Positions 42,395-54,704 of a DNA stretch of 64,000 bases are shown one piece after another. Position 1 is the stretch's first letter; each line of letters begins with the position of its first letter. The notes under the pieces are model-generated. The model did no database searches. It worked only from the letters and a program-made list of their open reading frames with translations, and was not told the DNA's origin. Made by a program: the position numbers and the translations under genes. The DNA comes from G963663365 sp963663365 (GTDB lineage Bacteria; Hinthialibacterota; Hinthialibacteria; Hinthialibacterales; G963663365): positions 2,492,648-2,556,647 of the forward strand of contig CAXXIH010000008.1 in NCBI GenBank assembly GCA_963663365.2. Direction: 5' to 3'.

Positions 42395-42666
42395 AGGTTC
42401 GCATCCCGGAAGTTGTGTCGGCGGCTGTGCCGTTCTATGAGGAACATCGACTGCTGCTCCACTATGCCGATTATGACGAACGAGTAAACGCGGGGTGGTC
42501 GGCTTACGAGCAGGCGCTAAAATCGTCCGGTGTGGACTATGAAGCACACGTCTATGAAGGTGTGAACCACGGCTTCCACAACGATACAACACCCCCACTA
42601 TGACGAGGCAGCCGCTGAGTTGGCCTGGAAACGTACGGTTGACTTTTTCAACACACATCTGCGATG
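42395..42666 (+). pseudogene. Dienelactone-hydrolase remnant
   Basis: The readable part AAVPFYEEHRLLLHYADYDERVNAG matches the C-terminal half of dienelactone-hydrolase proteins but lacks about 15 residues between VPFY and LLLHYA. YEGVNHGFHNDT holds the catalytic His. A frameshift in CCCCC (42592-42598) splits off YDEAAAELAWKRTVDFF. The N-terminal part with the nucleophile is absent. The upstream DNA (42023-42394) shows no gene. Confidence 0.65.
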
Positions 42667-42707
42667 ACGGCCCTCGACGGTGTCATCGTCAACTAAAGGA
42701 GCACACC

Positions 42708-44081
42708 ATGCTGGCGGTGGCCCGTACTTCTCATTGCTTGATCGTACTGCTAGTTGCTATCACTGCGCGTGCCGACAACTGGCCCCAATTCCGCGGACCG
42801 CGAAGTGACGGTGCAGTCGGAGCAGCGGGGGCACCCTGCGAATGGGATTCGGAGACAAATATTCGCTGGAAGGTCCCCGTACCTGGAGAAGGATGGTCAG
42901 CTCCAATTGTTTGGGGCAATAGGCTATTCCTAACGACCGCAGTTGCGGAACAACCGCCTCGGGGCAACTCGCTCCAATCTGTGCGGCCCGAGCCGTATCG
43001 GGGCGGCGGCGGTCGGCTTCGATCTGACCTGACCAGTGCCGTCTATAGCTGGCAGCTCCTATGTCTGGACACGGAGACAGGTGAATTGCTCTGGCGTCGC
43101 GTGGCTCGCAAAGGGAATCCCGGTACGCCGCGGCATAGCTCGAATACATACGCGACCGAGACACCCGTGACCGATGGCGAGCGAGTCTATGCCTACTTCG
43201 GTATGAATGGCGTGTACTGCTACGATCTTACCGGCAACCTCGTCTGGGAAAAGGATCTTGGCAGCTACGAAACAAGGGCTGGCTGGGGGACCGCCAGCTC
43301 TCCGGTCCTCTACCGCGACAAACTGTATCTTCAGATCGACAACGAGGAAGAGTCGTTTCTGGTCGCGCTGGATGCCGAGAGCGGTCATCAGGCATGGCGA
43401 GTGCCTCGCGACGAAGCGACGCAGTACAGTTCTCCCATTATCTGGGAGAACAGCCGACGCACCGAGTTGGTTGTGGGAGGCATGATCTACCGATCGTACG
43501 ATCCCGACACGGGAGATCTCTTGTGGCAGCTGGATATGGCCAAGGGAAGGAGCGTGGCCACACCGGTAGCCGATGGTGATCAACTGTATGTCGGCACCGA
43601 GTTTCGTGACCGTGGCGGTCCGGACGACGGAGGCGGTTTTCTGTTCGCCGTCAAGGCGGGGGCTTCTGGCAATATTACGCTGCCGGCAGGAGCGTCGAGC
43701 AGTGACGGCGTCGCTTGGCGCTGTCCGGAATCCAGCATTCAGATGGCTTCGCCTATTGTCTGTCGAGGCTACATCTACTTGTTCGAACGACGACTCAGCA
43801 TAGTCCACTGCATCGACACGAAAACAGGTAACCGTGTCTTCCGCGAGCGTGTCCCAAGTGGCCGGCCGTTCTGGGCATCGCCTTGGTCGTTTGAAGGAAG
43901 AGTCTTCGCATTGGACGACGCTGGCACAGTTCATGTAATCGAGCCTGGACGGGAACTCAGCGTACTGCGGCGAAACGAAATTGGTGAGAGAACCTGGTCC
44001 ACTCCCGCTATCGCAAATGGATCGCTCTTTTTGCGCGGAGCCGACAATCTCTATTGCATTAAGGCGTCAGATGCCCGATAG
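42708..44081 (+). CDS. PQQ-like beta-propeller secreted protein
   Basis: The protein has 457 aa from the ATG at 42708, with AGGAG upstream. The signal peptide is SHCLIVLLVAITARA, followed by NWPQFRGPRSDG, the standard opening of planctomycete PQQ-like propeller proteins. Repeats of the form LDTETGELLWRR, YDLTGNLVWEKDL, LDAESGHQAWRV and YDPDTGDLLWQLD show an eight-bladed propeller. No catalytic residues of PQQ dehydrogenases are evident, so a binding or scaffold role is likelier. It starts 41 bases after the hydrolase remnant. Confidence 0.85.
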   Translation: MLAVARTSHCLIVLLVAITARADNWPQFRGPRSDGAVGAAGAPCEWDSETNIRWKVPVPGEGWSAPIVWGNRLFLTTAVAEQPPRGNSLQSVRPEPYRGGGGRLRSDLTSAVYSWQLLCLDTETGELLWRRVARKGNPGTPRHSSNTYATETPVTDGERVYAYFGMNGVYCYDLTGNLVWEKDLGSYETRAGWGTASSPVLYRDKLYLQIDNEEESFLVALDAESGHQAWRVPRDEATQYSSPIIWENSRRTELVVGGMIYRSYDPDTGDLLWQLDMAKGRSVATPVADGDQLYVGTEFRDRGGPDDGGGFLFAVKAGASGNITLPAGASSSDGVAWRCPESSIQMASPIVCRGYIYLFERRLSIVHCIDTKTGNRVFRERVPSGRPFWASPWSFEGRVFALDDAGTVHVIEPGRELSVLRRNEIGERTWSTPAIANGSLFLRGADNLYCIKASDAR

Positions 44082-44475
44082 AAAACTCGATGTGGCCCTC
44101 GCGGACAGTATGCCCGCTGTCAAGTCGGACAAGTCCCAATTCGACAGGTCTCTTGCACGGTGTCGGCACGGGAGTTGATTTCGATCTGCCATCACCAGTC
44201 TATCGGCGAATGTTGTAGCAATGACGGTCATTGCGATCGAACAGCTCTCAAGATGTGTTTCGACCCTCATGTCGGGGCGACATACGCGCTTTGGAAGCTT
44301 GCTCATCCACTCTTTGTAGGGAGCGATTTCTGCACCGAGACACCCCCCCCTAATGGCGCAATCGAGTCACATCAAAGGTGTCGACCAGCCGGGGAAATCT
44401 TCAATGACTTGTTGACAATCCGGGCGGTGGCGACATTAGCAATAGTGGAGGCCCTGTTTGTCGAGAGGTCACGTC
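44082..44475. other. Intergenic upstream of ECF sigma gene
   Basis: No gene or hairpin recognised. It should contain the promoter of the sigma/anti-sigma pair. Confidence 0.5.
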
Positions 44476-45000
44476 GTGAGCGAAGCGTCCCAAGAAGTCA
44501 TTGTTCGAGAGATTGCCCGTTGTCAGCCGCGTCTGAGGGCCTTTGTGCGGTGCCTGCTTGTCCGATATAGCGACGTGGATGATATTCTGCAGGACATCAA
44601 TGCCGTGCTGTGGGAGAAGGCAGACGAGTTCAAGCCGGGAACCGATTTTTGGGCCTGGGCCAGCCAGATTGCCCGTTACAAGGTGCTGAATCAGCTCCGC
44701 AGCTACGGCCGGGAGCGGCTCGTCTTCGATTTGGCGACCGTTCAGCGGTTGGCGGATGTCGCCGAGCATCGACTCAACGAACTCGACGCCCGTCGTGAGG
44801 CACTTGAAGGATGTCTGACTAAGCTGGCCCCACCACAGAGACAGCTAATCGATTTGCGCTATGTCGATGGTCATGCGATCGACCGAATTGCAGAAACCGT
44901 GGGGCGGTCAGCGGGGGCCGTCCGGCAGACGCTCTACCGGATTCGAGCACTTCTGTTGGAGTGCATACAGCGCCAATTGTCGTCCGAGGGAGGCGCATGA
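44476..45000 (+). CDS. ECF RNA polymerase sigma factor (planctomycete FecI-like)
   Basis: The protein has 174 aa from the GTG at 44476, preceded by GAGAGG. Region 2 reads LRAFVRCLLVRYSDVDDILQDINAVLWEK...FWAWASQIARYKVLNQLR. Region 4 reads LAPPQRQLIDLRYVDGHAIDRIAETVGRSAGAVRQTLYRIR. VDDILQDINAVLW is typical of the planctomycete group paired with FecR-like proteins. Its stop codon overlaps the start of the next gene (ATGATGA), so they are coupled. Confidence 0.9.
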   Translation: MSEASQEVIVREIARCQPRLRAFVRCLLVRYSDVDDILQDINAVLWEKADEFKPGTDFWAWASQIARYKVLNQLRSYGRERLVFDLATVQRLADVAEHRLNELDARREALEGCLTKLAPPQRQLIDLRYVDGHAIDRIAETVGRSAGAVRQTLYRIRALLLECIQRQLSSEGGA

Positions 45001-46112
45001 TGACAGACCGTCAATCGCCAAAAGACCGGACTGGTTACCTGATTTCGCAACTCGTCGATGGCGAGCCGTCGCGGGAGGCTCTGGACGAATTGAACGAACT
45101 CGTGCTTTCCGACACGAGTAGTGCGAGTCTTGTTGTCGACCACCTGATCCTAGATTCGCTACTGAATGAAGACCTCAGCCGCGATTCGCTGGCAACGCTT
45201 GTTGACTTGGTGGCCGATCCAGAGGTCACAGCCGGTGATTTGAATTCTGATACAGACGCGGTCCATCGAGAGACGAGAAACGCATCGAATAGCAGGAGAC
45301 GGCCCACAAGCTGGCATCTCCGTAGCGCAAGCTGGATCGTGGCTGCTGCGGCTGTGATCTTGCTCATCGTAATCGTCGTGGGGCGTACGGAGAAGGAAGC
45401 CTACGCTGATGCGACGCAAATTGTGCAGGCAGCCGTTCACGCCCATGCGGAACCTGTGGAGCGCGTCTACGTGGTCGACGTCGAGCGGCACGACTCAGTG
45501 GCGGTGTCTTCTGCTCTGCCAAACGACGTGCGAGTCGCGACCCTCGGCAATCGCTTTTGGGTGGAGATCAGGAGCCTGCGCGGTCATCTGTGTTTCGGAC
45601 GCGAGGAGGATGGCGAGATCTGGGTGGCTCTTGGGCAGTGGCGGGGCATGCGCATTGAATCCGATGAGGTGGGGCCAATGCTACAGGACATTGCCGATCT
45701 GTACAGCTTGAATCTGGAATCGCTCCTTCAAGGTGTTCTTGAGGGGCACGAGTTGGAGAGGCCGGTAACGGAAGGCACGACACGTGTCATCAAGGCAACA
45801 CCCAAGTCTTCCAACCGGGGCTGGGTACGAGACGTAACAATTGAAGTGGATCAGGAGACCAAAGCCGTTCGCCGATTGGTTGTTCAACGGCGCGCCCCGC
45901 GGGGAGGTTCCGCGACGGTCACCTTCACGCTCGTGGATGCACGTTTGCCCGATGAATCGCAGTATCGCCTGGAAGGCCACCTTGCGGAGCCGGACCGAGT
46001 GCTTTCGCGCGAATTTCGACCTGATCGACGGCGAGTGCTTTTGGAGAACTGGATTGGTCCCTTGGCAAAGGGCTGGATTGTCGAGAACCGACAAGCGAGT
46101 GATCAGAAATGA
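44997..46112 (+). CDS. Anti-sigma-like membrane protein (partner of the ECF sigma)
   Basis: The protein has 371 aa. Its ATG overlaps the sigma stop codon. The cytoplasmic N-terminal part (about residues 1-100) has a helical LISQLVDGEPSREALDELNELVLSD segment typical of planctomycete FecR-type anti-sigma proteins. A single transmembrane helix (WIVAAAAVILLIVIVVG) lies near residues 115-131. The remainder (about 240 aa) is a periplasmic beta-rich domain without a recognised name. It probably holds the sigma factor at the membrane and releases it on an external signal. Confidence 0.8.
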   Translation: MMTDRQSPKDRTGYLISQLVDGEPSREALDELNELVLSDTSSASLVVDHLILDSLLNEDLSRDSLATLVDLVADPEVTAGDLNSDTDAVHRETRNASNSRRRPTSWHLRSASWIVAAAAVILLIVIVVGRTEKEAYADATQIVQAAVHAHAEPVERVYVVDVERHDSVAVSSALPNDVRVATLGNRFWVEIRSLRGHLCFGREEDGEIWVALGQWRGMRIESDEVGPMLQDIADLYSLNLESLLQGVLEGHELERPVTEGTTRVIKATPKSSNRGWVRDVTIEVDQETKAVRRLVVQRRAPRGGSATVTFTLVDARLPDESQYRLEGHLAEPDRVLSREFRPDRRRVLLENWIGPLAKGWIVENRQASDQK

Positions 46113-46164
46113 AACACGACGAACCGCCTCTGTGCGAAAGCTAGCACAGCAGGGCAAAGTACGA

Positions 46165-47449
46165 ATGAGACGACTCCACTCACGCACTTATATTCGTCGT
46201 GAGCCTCTGGCTAGCGTTCACGACGATGTGCGACAGCCATGTTGCCTGGCGCGGACCCCGGGGTGCCAGGCAGAACACAATTCGATTCAGCGAGACTTTT
46301 TCCGTTGCTAGACACCAACGGCGACAACCGGTTGACCAAGGAGGAATTCCAGCAGCTTGCCGCACGCGGCGGCGACAACGGAAGCCGGCGCGCGGTGTTC
46401 GAGCGGATCTTCGCACAACTCGATGCACTGATTCACAGCGGCGCGTTGTCACTGGAGGAGTTCGCAGGGCTGTCGAGATTGCGCGGACGCACGGAACCAC
46501 CCATACCCGCGCCGGTGACATCAAAGGCCTGGCTTGCCGAATCTCTACAAGTCCGCCGACGGCCCCCACGAAGTCGAGTCCGTGGCGGACCTCGTCCTGC
46601 GTGATGAAGAGCGGGGGAAGGACCTGCAACTGCGAGTCAGCTTTCCCAAGGACGCCGACGTATTTCCGGTCGTCGTCTGGTCGCACGGGGCGACTGGGTC
46701 GAAAGACGACTACCAGCCGCTCGTCCGGTATTGGGTGAGCTACGGCTATGTTTGTATTCAGGCGAATCATTCTGACTCGCGCGCCCTGGCGGGCATGTCT
46801 CAGACGGGCCAGGTGGCTAACAAGTTCCAGGACTGGGCGAACCGTCCCAAGGACGTCGCGTTCATTCTCGACTCACTCGACGCCATTGAGGCCAAGGTCC
46901 AGGGGCTGAAGGGAAAGATGGACAAAAAGACCATCGGCGTTGGCGGGCATTCGTTCGGCGCCCACACAGGCACAACTCGTGGCGGGAACCACCACCGTCG
47001 ATCTTGGCGGCGTGCGAACCAGTCACGCCGACCCGCGCCCCAAGGCATTTGTCCTGATCTCGCCCCAGGGCAGAGGGCCGCAGCTTGACGACAAATCCTG
47101 GGAAGGACTGACCCGCCCGTTTATTTCGATCACCGGCTCGAATGATTGGGGCCGCAATGCAGATCCCGTTGATTGGCGGCTCGATCCCTTCAGGCTCGCA
47201 TCGTCCAAGGACAAGTATCTCTTGTACATCGAGGGCGCCCATCACGATTTCGGCGGAATTGGTGGGGGCGTCGCCTATCGAAACGCGGGCCCGGCCAACC
47301 CGAACCACCTGGCGTACGTCATATCTGCGACGACCGCGTTCTGGGATGCCTACCTCAAAGACGACCGTGAGGCCCGGTCTTATCTCAGCACGGATGTCGT
47401 CAGTCGCATGAGTCAAGGTGAAGCCAAGGTCACCAGAGTCGCCAACTGA
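46165..47449 (+). pseudogene. Hydrolase array gene 1: EF-hand plus alpha/beta hydrolase, frameshifted
   Basis: A signal-peptide-like segment (VVSLWLAFTTMCDSHVA, near 46195-46245) is followed in another frame by an EF-hand (DTNGDNRLTKEEF, 46311-46350). After a further shift near 46530 comes an alpha/beta hydrolase (VESVADLVLRDEERGKDLQL; FPVVVWSHGATGSKDDYQPLV; nucleophile elbow GVGGHSFGAHT). A third shift at about 46965 (one extra G) leads to AQLVAGTTTVDLGG and the His-containing YIEGAHHDFGGIGG. The start is uncertain. The fold is that of chlorophyllase/acetylhydrolase-like esterases. It is the first of three related units. Confidence 0.75.
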
Positions 47450-47499
47450 CAACGCTGGAGCCCAACCCCCAAAAAACGAAGCTGGAGGGTTTGAACGCT

Positions 47500-49852
47500 A
47501 TGGAGTATTCTCGAATTGTAGGTGCCGCGGTTTGGACATTCGTTTCTCTTGGAGTGTTCCTTTTCAGTGCGACATCGCGCACATCGGCGATGCAAGCGGT
47601 GCCCCCCGCGTCTGTTGACCAGAACAACGGAGACACATCTGACGTCGCAGTGGAAGACCTGGCGTGGATAGACGCGACGCGGGGTCGCGAAGTGCCCGTC
47701 CGCATCTACGCGCCCGATCGCAAACACGGCAACGGCCCGTTCCCCGTGGTCGTGTTCTCTCATGGCGGCGGCGAATCGCGGGAGGCCTTCACCTATCTCG
47801 GTACGCACTGGGCAAAGCATGGCTACATTGCTGTGTTCCTGACACACCTCGGCAATGACCGCGCGGTCGTCGAAGCGGAAGGCATGCGCGCCATGGGCGG
47901 GGGCGGCGCCAAGACCTTTCACCTCCGGCCGGAGGATGTGCGCTTCGTCCTGGACAAGCTGTTGTCCGAAGACCCGGGCAGTGAACTCGTTGCCGGGCGA
48001 ATCGCCAGGGACCAGGTCGCGGCGGCGGGACAGTGCGCGGGTGCGACGACCGCCCTGGCCATGGTTGGACTGCGCGCTCAATCTGCCTGAGAATCGAAAA
48101 CGCCACGTTCATCGACCCTCGCTTCAAGTGCGCGGTCGCGCTCTCGCCGCAACCGGGGGGACGGAGCGGCGGCGCACTGCATGCGCAATCCTGGACGCGT
48201 ATCGAGACCCCCACCCTGATGGTTACCGGGACGCGGGATTTCAACTGGTTTCCCGCCGCCAAGAATGATCCTTCCCTGCCCCGGATGCCGTTCAACGGCC
48301 TCCCTCCCGGCGACAAATACCTGGTCGATATCAAGGATGCCGAACATAACGCCTTCACGGATTCGGTCCCTTACTATCCGGCGCGTGAGCGTGATCCCCG
48401 GCATCACCTCTGGATTCAGCAAGCGACGACCGCGTTCCTCGACGCCTACCTGAAAGGCGATGCCAAGGCCCGCGAGTGGCTGCAGGACGAGGCATTGGAG
48501 AAAGAAACAAAGGGCCAGTGCGCGCAGGAGCAGAAGCTCGCTGCGGCGGGAGCCGCGACCGAAGCACGCGCATCGGAGCCGCCTTCTTCAACCGGCGATC
48601 GCGCAGACGATGCATCGCCGGACAGGGCGGCCATGCTGATCCGGCGCGGCGACCGGGACGGCGACGGAGCGCTCTCCCGAGAAGAATCGCCCGATCGCCT
48701 GAAGGCTGCCTTCGACCGGATCGATGCCAACCGCGACGGCAAAGTCACGCGCGAAGAACTGGCCCCCGTGCTCGAGCGCGTCCAGCCGCGCGGCGGCGCG
48801 GAGACCCGGCCCGCGGACCGGGAAAGTCCGGGGAGTGAGGCGGGCGGGATCCCGGAGTGGCGCCGGCGGCGCGGCGGCGATGCCGATGCCGCTGGCGGGG
48901 ATGGCCCTCACGCGGTTGCCGTCATCGAGGAACTGGTGCTACACGATGGCAAACGGGACAAGGACCTGACGCTGCGCATCACCTATCCGAAGGCGGACGG
49001 AAAGTTTCCCCTGATTCTGTTTTCCCATTGTGCGGGTGGCAAACGGGACGATTTCAGACCACTCGTCGCGCAGTGGGCGTCTCACGGCTATGTGGTGGTG
49101 CAAATGGATCATGCCGGAATGGGAAACGCCGCGGACAACTGGCAGAATTGCGTCGCCGATTCGAAGTTGGTGCTCGACTCGCTCGCCGAGATCGGCCGCC
49201 AGGCTCCCTCCCTGGCGTCCCGGATGGACGCGAGCCGCGTCGGAGCGGCCGGGCACCTGATCGGGGCCTACGCCTCTTGCGCGCTGGTGGGAATGAAGGG
49301 CGAACGTTTCGGGCCCGGCAGCGAAGGAGCCGACTTCTCCGACCCGCGGATCGATGCGGCCCTGTTGCTCTCCCCGCAAGGCCGCGGACAGGGGCTCACG
49401 GACACTTCCTGGGAGGAAATCCATGCACCGATGCTCGTCGCGGCCGGTTCCGGGGCCCCCAGCCTCCGGACGTCGAATCCGCCCGAATGGCGCACCGAAC
49501 CCTATCGTTTCGCCAAACCCGGCGACAAGTATCTGCTCTGGATCGAGGGCATGGACAACAGCTACGCGGGCCTCTGGCGCGGAGGCGTCGATCCGCGGCC
49601 CGCCGCTTTCATCCGCGAGGTCACCACCGCGTTCTGGGATGCGCACCTGAAAGGCGACACGCGTTCTGGGACGCCCACCTGAAAGAAGATGCCAAGGCCG
49701 GCGAACGCCTACGCGCCTGGCCGGTTGCGGACGAAGACAAGGCAAGATTCCGACTCGAGTCCAAACACGCTGCGTCGTCCCCCGCAACGTCTCCCGCTAC
49801 CAAGGCCGCGTCTGACCCCGTCAAGGTGCACGGCGGACTCGCACGCATTTGA
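47500..49852 (+). pseudogene. Hydrolase array gene 2: hydrolase A, EF-hands, hydrolase B, frameshifted
   Basis: The ATG at 47500 has GGAGG upstream and leads into a signal peptide. Hydrolase A (FPVVVFSHGGGESREAF, GQCAGATTAL at the nucleophile elbow) breaks by two shifts at 48075-48105 and resumes with ATFIDPRFKCAVALSPQPGG. Two EF-hands (DRDGDGALSREE, DANRDGKVTREE) follow near 48650-48770. Hydrolase B (LILFSHCAGGKRDDFRPLV, AAGHLIGAYASC) ends in WIEGMDNSYAGLWRGG. A 32-base tandem duplication at 49630-49661 repeats FWDAHLK and shifts the frame again. Hydrolase A has Cys and hydrolase B has Leu where the catalytic Ser is expected. Confidence 0.75.
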
Positions 49853-50247
49853 CTATGCAAGTCCGCCAAGAAATCGCCACCGGGCTTGGGGCGGGAGCAG
49901 ATCGGCGGTCCTGGGTGATGCATTGGACGGTCGAGACCTGCATCGACGATTGTTCGAGCGTTACGACAACGGTGCTTCGGACCGGATACGGCTACCCACC
50001 TCCACAGCGCCGTACGGCACCTGGTTGGAAAGGGATTCTGGGGTCCGGCGGAGCCGGTGATCGCGGCGATGATCGAGGACGAGAAACGTTCCTGATCACG
50101 TCGTCTATCTTGACGAGCTTGCCAGTGGCCAGACAGCCTCGCCCGAATGGAAGGACGCACCCACGCAAGAGTTCGGCCGGCACCGGATCACAGCCCATCT
50201 GAAACCGCGCCACCCCGTCTGCTCGCCGCGGACTATTCCTCAGTGCC
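49853..50247. other. Unreadable linker between array pieces
   Basis: No domain can be read. One frame near 50096-50210 gives VVYLDELASGQTASPEWKD, which looks coding but is unidentified. Confidence 0.4.
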
Positions 50248-51140
<893 letters not shown>

Positions 51141-51176
51141 GGGATGCTAACGAAAGCAAATATGAGGTAATTGGCT

Positions 51177-54100
51177 ATGCAAATAAATCCATCAAAACGC
51201 GCATTGACGGCGGGGGCTTCTTTCCTTGCCGCTTTCCTGTGGATGCTCTCAGCGTTTTCCGTGGAAACGAGCGCGGCTGGCAACGACAGTGAGTATTCGC
51301 CCGCACGTGAACATTGGACTGCGGCTGCTGAGGACGCGACCTGGAAGGACACCTCCCGAGACCGCGAAGTGCCCGTCCGTATCTACGCGCCCGATCTCAA
51401 ACACGACAACGGACCATATCCGCTAGTCGTGTTTTCCCACGGTGGCGGCGAATCGCGCGAGGCCTTTGCCTATCTCGGAACCCACTGGGCGAAGAACGGC
51501 TACATCGCCGTGTTTCTGACCCACCCCGGCAGCGATCGCAAGGCCATCGATGAGCAGGGCCTGCGAGGCATGGGCGGTGTCAAGGACTTCCACCTCCGGC
51601 CGGAGGACGTTCGCTTCGTCCTCGACAAGCTGTTGTCTGAGCAACGATCCCGGCAGCGAGCTCTTGTCAAGCGCCGGCTCGCGCCGGAACAGGTGGCGGT
51701 GGCGGGACAATGTGCGCGGATCAAGCGACGACGGCCTTGGCCATGGTCGGACTCCGCGCCAATCTGCCGGAGAAGAACGGACGCCACCTTCATCGAGCCG
51801 AGGTTCAAGTGTGCCGATCGCGCTCTCTCCGCAGCCGGGCGGACCCGGCGCGGCAATCCCGCTGCACGCCGATTCCTGGGCGCGAATCGAGAAGTCCCGA
51901 CTTTGATGGTGACCGGCACGCGGGATTTCAACTGGTTCCCTGAGTCCAGGGAGAATCCCCGATTGGCCCGGACGCGCATTCCTTACGACGGACTTCCGCC
52001 CGGGCGACAAGTATCTTCGTGGAGATCAAGGACGCCGAGCACAACGCCTTCACCGATTCCGTCCCCTACTACCCCGCCCGCCGGAACGCGATCCGCGCCA
52101 TCACCTCTGGATCCAGCGGGCGACAACCGCCTTCCTCGACGCATATCTGAAAGGCGATGCCGAAGGCCCGCAAGTGGCTCCAAGAATGAGGTCCTCGAAG
52201 CGGAAACGCAAGGGAGAGTGCGTGCAGGAGCAGAAGCCCCCCGGGGGGCAAGCGTCGGCGAACGGGCTCGAGCCTCGACGGAGACGTCGCCTCCGCGCCG
52301 GCGAGCGTCTGAGTACGGCGCCCAGCAAGAGCCGGCGTCACTGGACGGAGCACCTCGAGGAATGGCCAACCTGTTGATACGCCGGCTTCGATCGACAGTG
52401 GATAACGACCAGGCTCGCTCTCCAAGCGACGAGTCGCCGGACCGCGGCTGAAAGGCCGATTTTCGATCGGATCGACGCGCGATGGCGACGGCAAGCTCTC
52501 GCAGGGAGGAACTTGGTCCCGTGCTGGAACGAGCCGGCTTTCAACAGCGCGGCGACCGGCGAGACCAGGCCGAGAGCGACGAAAACGCCGGAAGCCGAGC
52601 CATACGGCGATGCCGAGGTCACCAGTCTGACGACCGGAGGATCCTCACCAGATCGCCGTCGATCGACGAGATTCGTCCTTCACGACGCGAAACGCAAGAC
52701 AAGGACCTTCACGTTCGCGAATCACCTATCCCGAAAGCGGATGGGCCCTTTCCCGATCATCCTCTTCTCCCATTGCCGTGCGGCGGTCAGCCGGGATAAC
52801 TTCCGGCCTCTCATGGCGGAGCATTGGGCGGCTCAACGGCTACGTGGTGTTTCAGGCGGATCATGCCGACACCCGCAGGATGGGCGAAGATTGGCGGGAT
52901 CGTGCTCGGGACATGAGCTTTCCTGCTCGACTGCCTCGACAGACGATCCGAGGCAAAGTTCCCGCAAGCTGGCGTCCAGGATCGACGCATAGCACGCGGA
53001 TCGGAGCGAGCGGTCATTTGATCGGGGCGTATGCCGCGTGTCGCACTGGTCGGGCATGAAAGGGATGGGCTTTCGCGGCGGAGGGGGTGAAAAACGGCTG
53101 AAGTCTGGGCCTTGATCCGAGGGTTGACGCGGTGCTCGTTGCTCTCGCCCGCAGGGCCGCGGGCAGGAACTGGACGGAGAGGTCGTGGGAGGAGATCGAG
53201 GTCGCCCGATGCTCGTGGCGGCGGGTTCACGAAACGCCCAGCCTCAGAACGTCAAACCCGCCCGAGTGGCGCACGGAACCCTATCGCTTCGCCAAACCCG
53301 GCGACAAGGTATCTTCTCTGGATCGAGGGAATGGACAACAGCTACGCGGGCCTCTGCACCGGCGACAGCCCTCGACCCGGCAAGCCCGCCGCGTTTCGTC
53401 CGTGACGTGACAACCGCATTCTGGGACGCGCACCTCAAGCGTGACGCGCAAGCTCGCCAACGCCTGCACGCCTGGCCCGTCCCGGCCGCGGACAGGGAGC
53501 GTTTCCGCCTTGAAAGCAAGGGGCAGGCGCCTTCAAGTTCGGAAAAGCGGCAGGCAAGAAACGAGCGTCCCGCAAATGGGCGCTACGACTTCAGCCGCCT
53601 CGACCGGTTTCTCGAGCAGTCCCTGCCGCGCATCAGTGGCGGTTGCGCGTTCATTCTGATCCAGGGCGACAGCGTGATTCACCGCAATGCCTACGGCACC
53701 TTTACTCCCGGGAAAGTCGTGGGCATTGCATCGTCTTCAAAATGGATCTCCGTGGCGTCATCATGGCCCTGGTCGATGCCGGCAAGATCAGCCTCGATGA
53801 TCCTGTCTCGAAGTATCTGCCCTATTTCACGGGGAAGAAGGCGGGGATCACGATCCGGCAGTTGTACACGCACACGCACGGGCTGGCGAGGGGGGACGCT
53901 CGGAATTATCTGCATGATCCGACCTTGACCATGGACGAGGCGGTCCGTGGGATCGCGACCTATGATCTGATCGCCGATCCAGGAACGGCCCTCTATTACG
54001 CCGGCGTGGGGATGCAGGCCGCGGGCCGCATCTGTGAAATCGTCACCGGCAAACCGTGGGGCCAGATCTTCCGTGAAACGATCGGTGATCCGCTGGGCAT

Positions 54101-54644
54101 GGAAAATACCGACTACTTCGCCATCGGCGGCCCGACGGAGAATCCAGATGTGGCAGGCGCCGTCCGGACCTGTGTCGACGACTACGGCAAGTACCTGACC
54201 ATGCTGCTCAACCGCGGCGTCTATAAAGGCAAGAGAGTCCTATCCGAGAAAGCCGTGGCCACCATGCTGTCGAATCAGAGCGGCTGCCTTCCGATACTCA
54301 AGCACCCCTACGACGCTCTCGACATCGTTGACCCGGCACTCGCCAAGGCCCCCTACGGCATCGGTTGCTGGCTGGATGACTTCGATCCGAAAACCGGGAA
54401 GACGACCCAGATCACTTCCGGTGGCGGATTCGGATGCATGCCCTTCCTGGATCTGAAACGCAACGTGGCCGGCGTCCTACTGCCGTACAACCGGGCTTGG
54501 AAAGTGGACGACAAGGGGCGCCGCTACAACGACGCGCCCCGAGTCTTTTACGGAGCCAAGGCTATCATCAACGAAATCCTCGACGCCGGCGCACAGCCGC
54601 AAGCCGGCGTCGTTCCAGAAACGGCAAACGGCGCAGCTCATTAA
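51177..54644 (+). pseudogene. Hydrolase array gene 3: hydrolase A, EF-hand, hydrolase B, serine hydrolase, frameshifted
   Basis: The ATG at 51177 opens a signal peptide. Hydrolase A repeats unit 2 closely (REVPVRIYAPDLKHDNGPYP, FSHGGGESREAFAYLGTHW). Broken frames give GQCA, an EF-loop DARDGDGKLS near 52470-52500, hydrolase B with SGHLIGAYAAC near 53010-53045 and NPPEWRTEPYRFAKPGD. One open frame (53185-53928) then links hydrolase B to the serine hydrolase domain, proving the fusion. Its SSSKWIS carries SxxK. A last shift near 53750 leads to an intact frame to 54644 (VDAGKISLDDPVSKYLPYF, LYTHTHGLARG, SGGGFGCMP). At least ten single-base shifts are needed, mostly extra bases. Confidence 0.75.
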
Positions 54645-54704
54645 CCCAACCCATCAGCCAGCCTCGCAGCAGGTCGGTCGAGTTCGATAATACAAACGGG
54701 TCGG

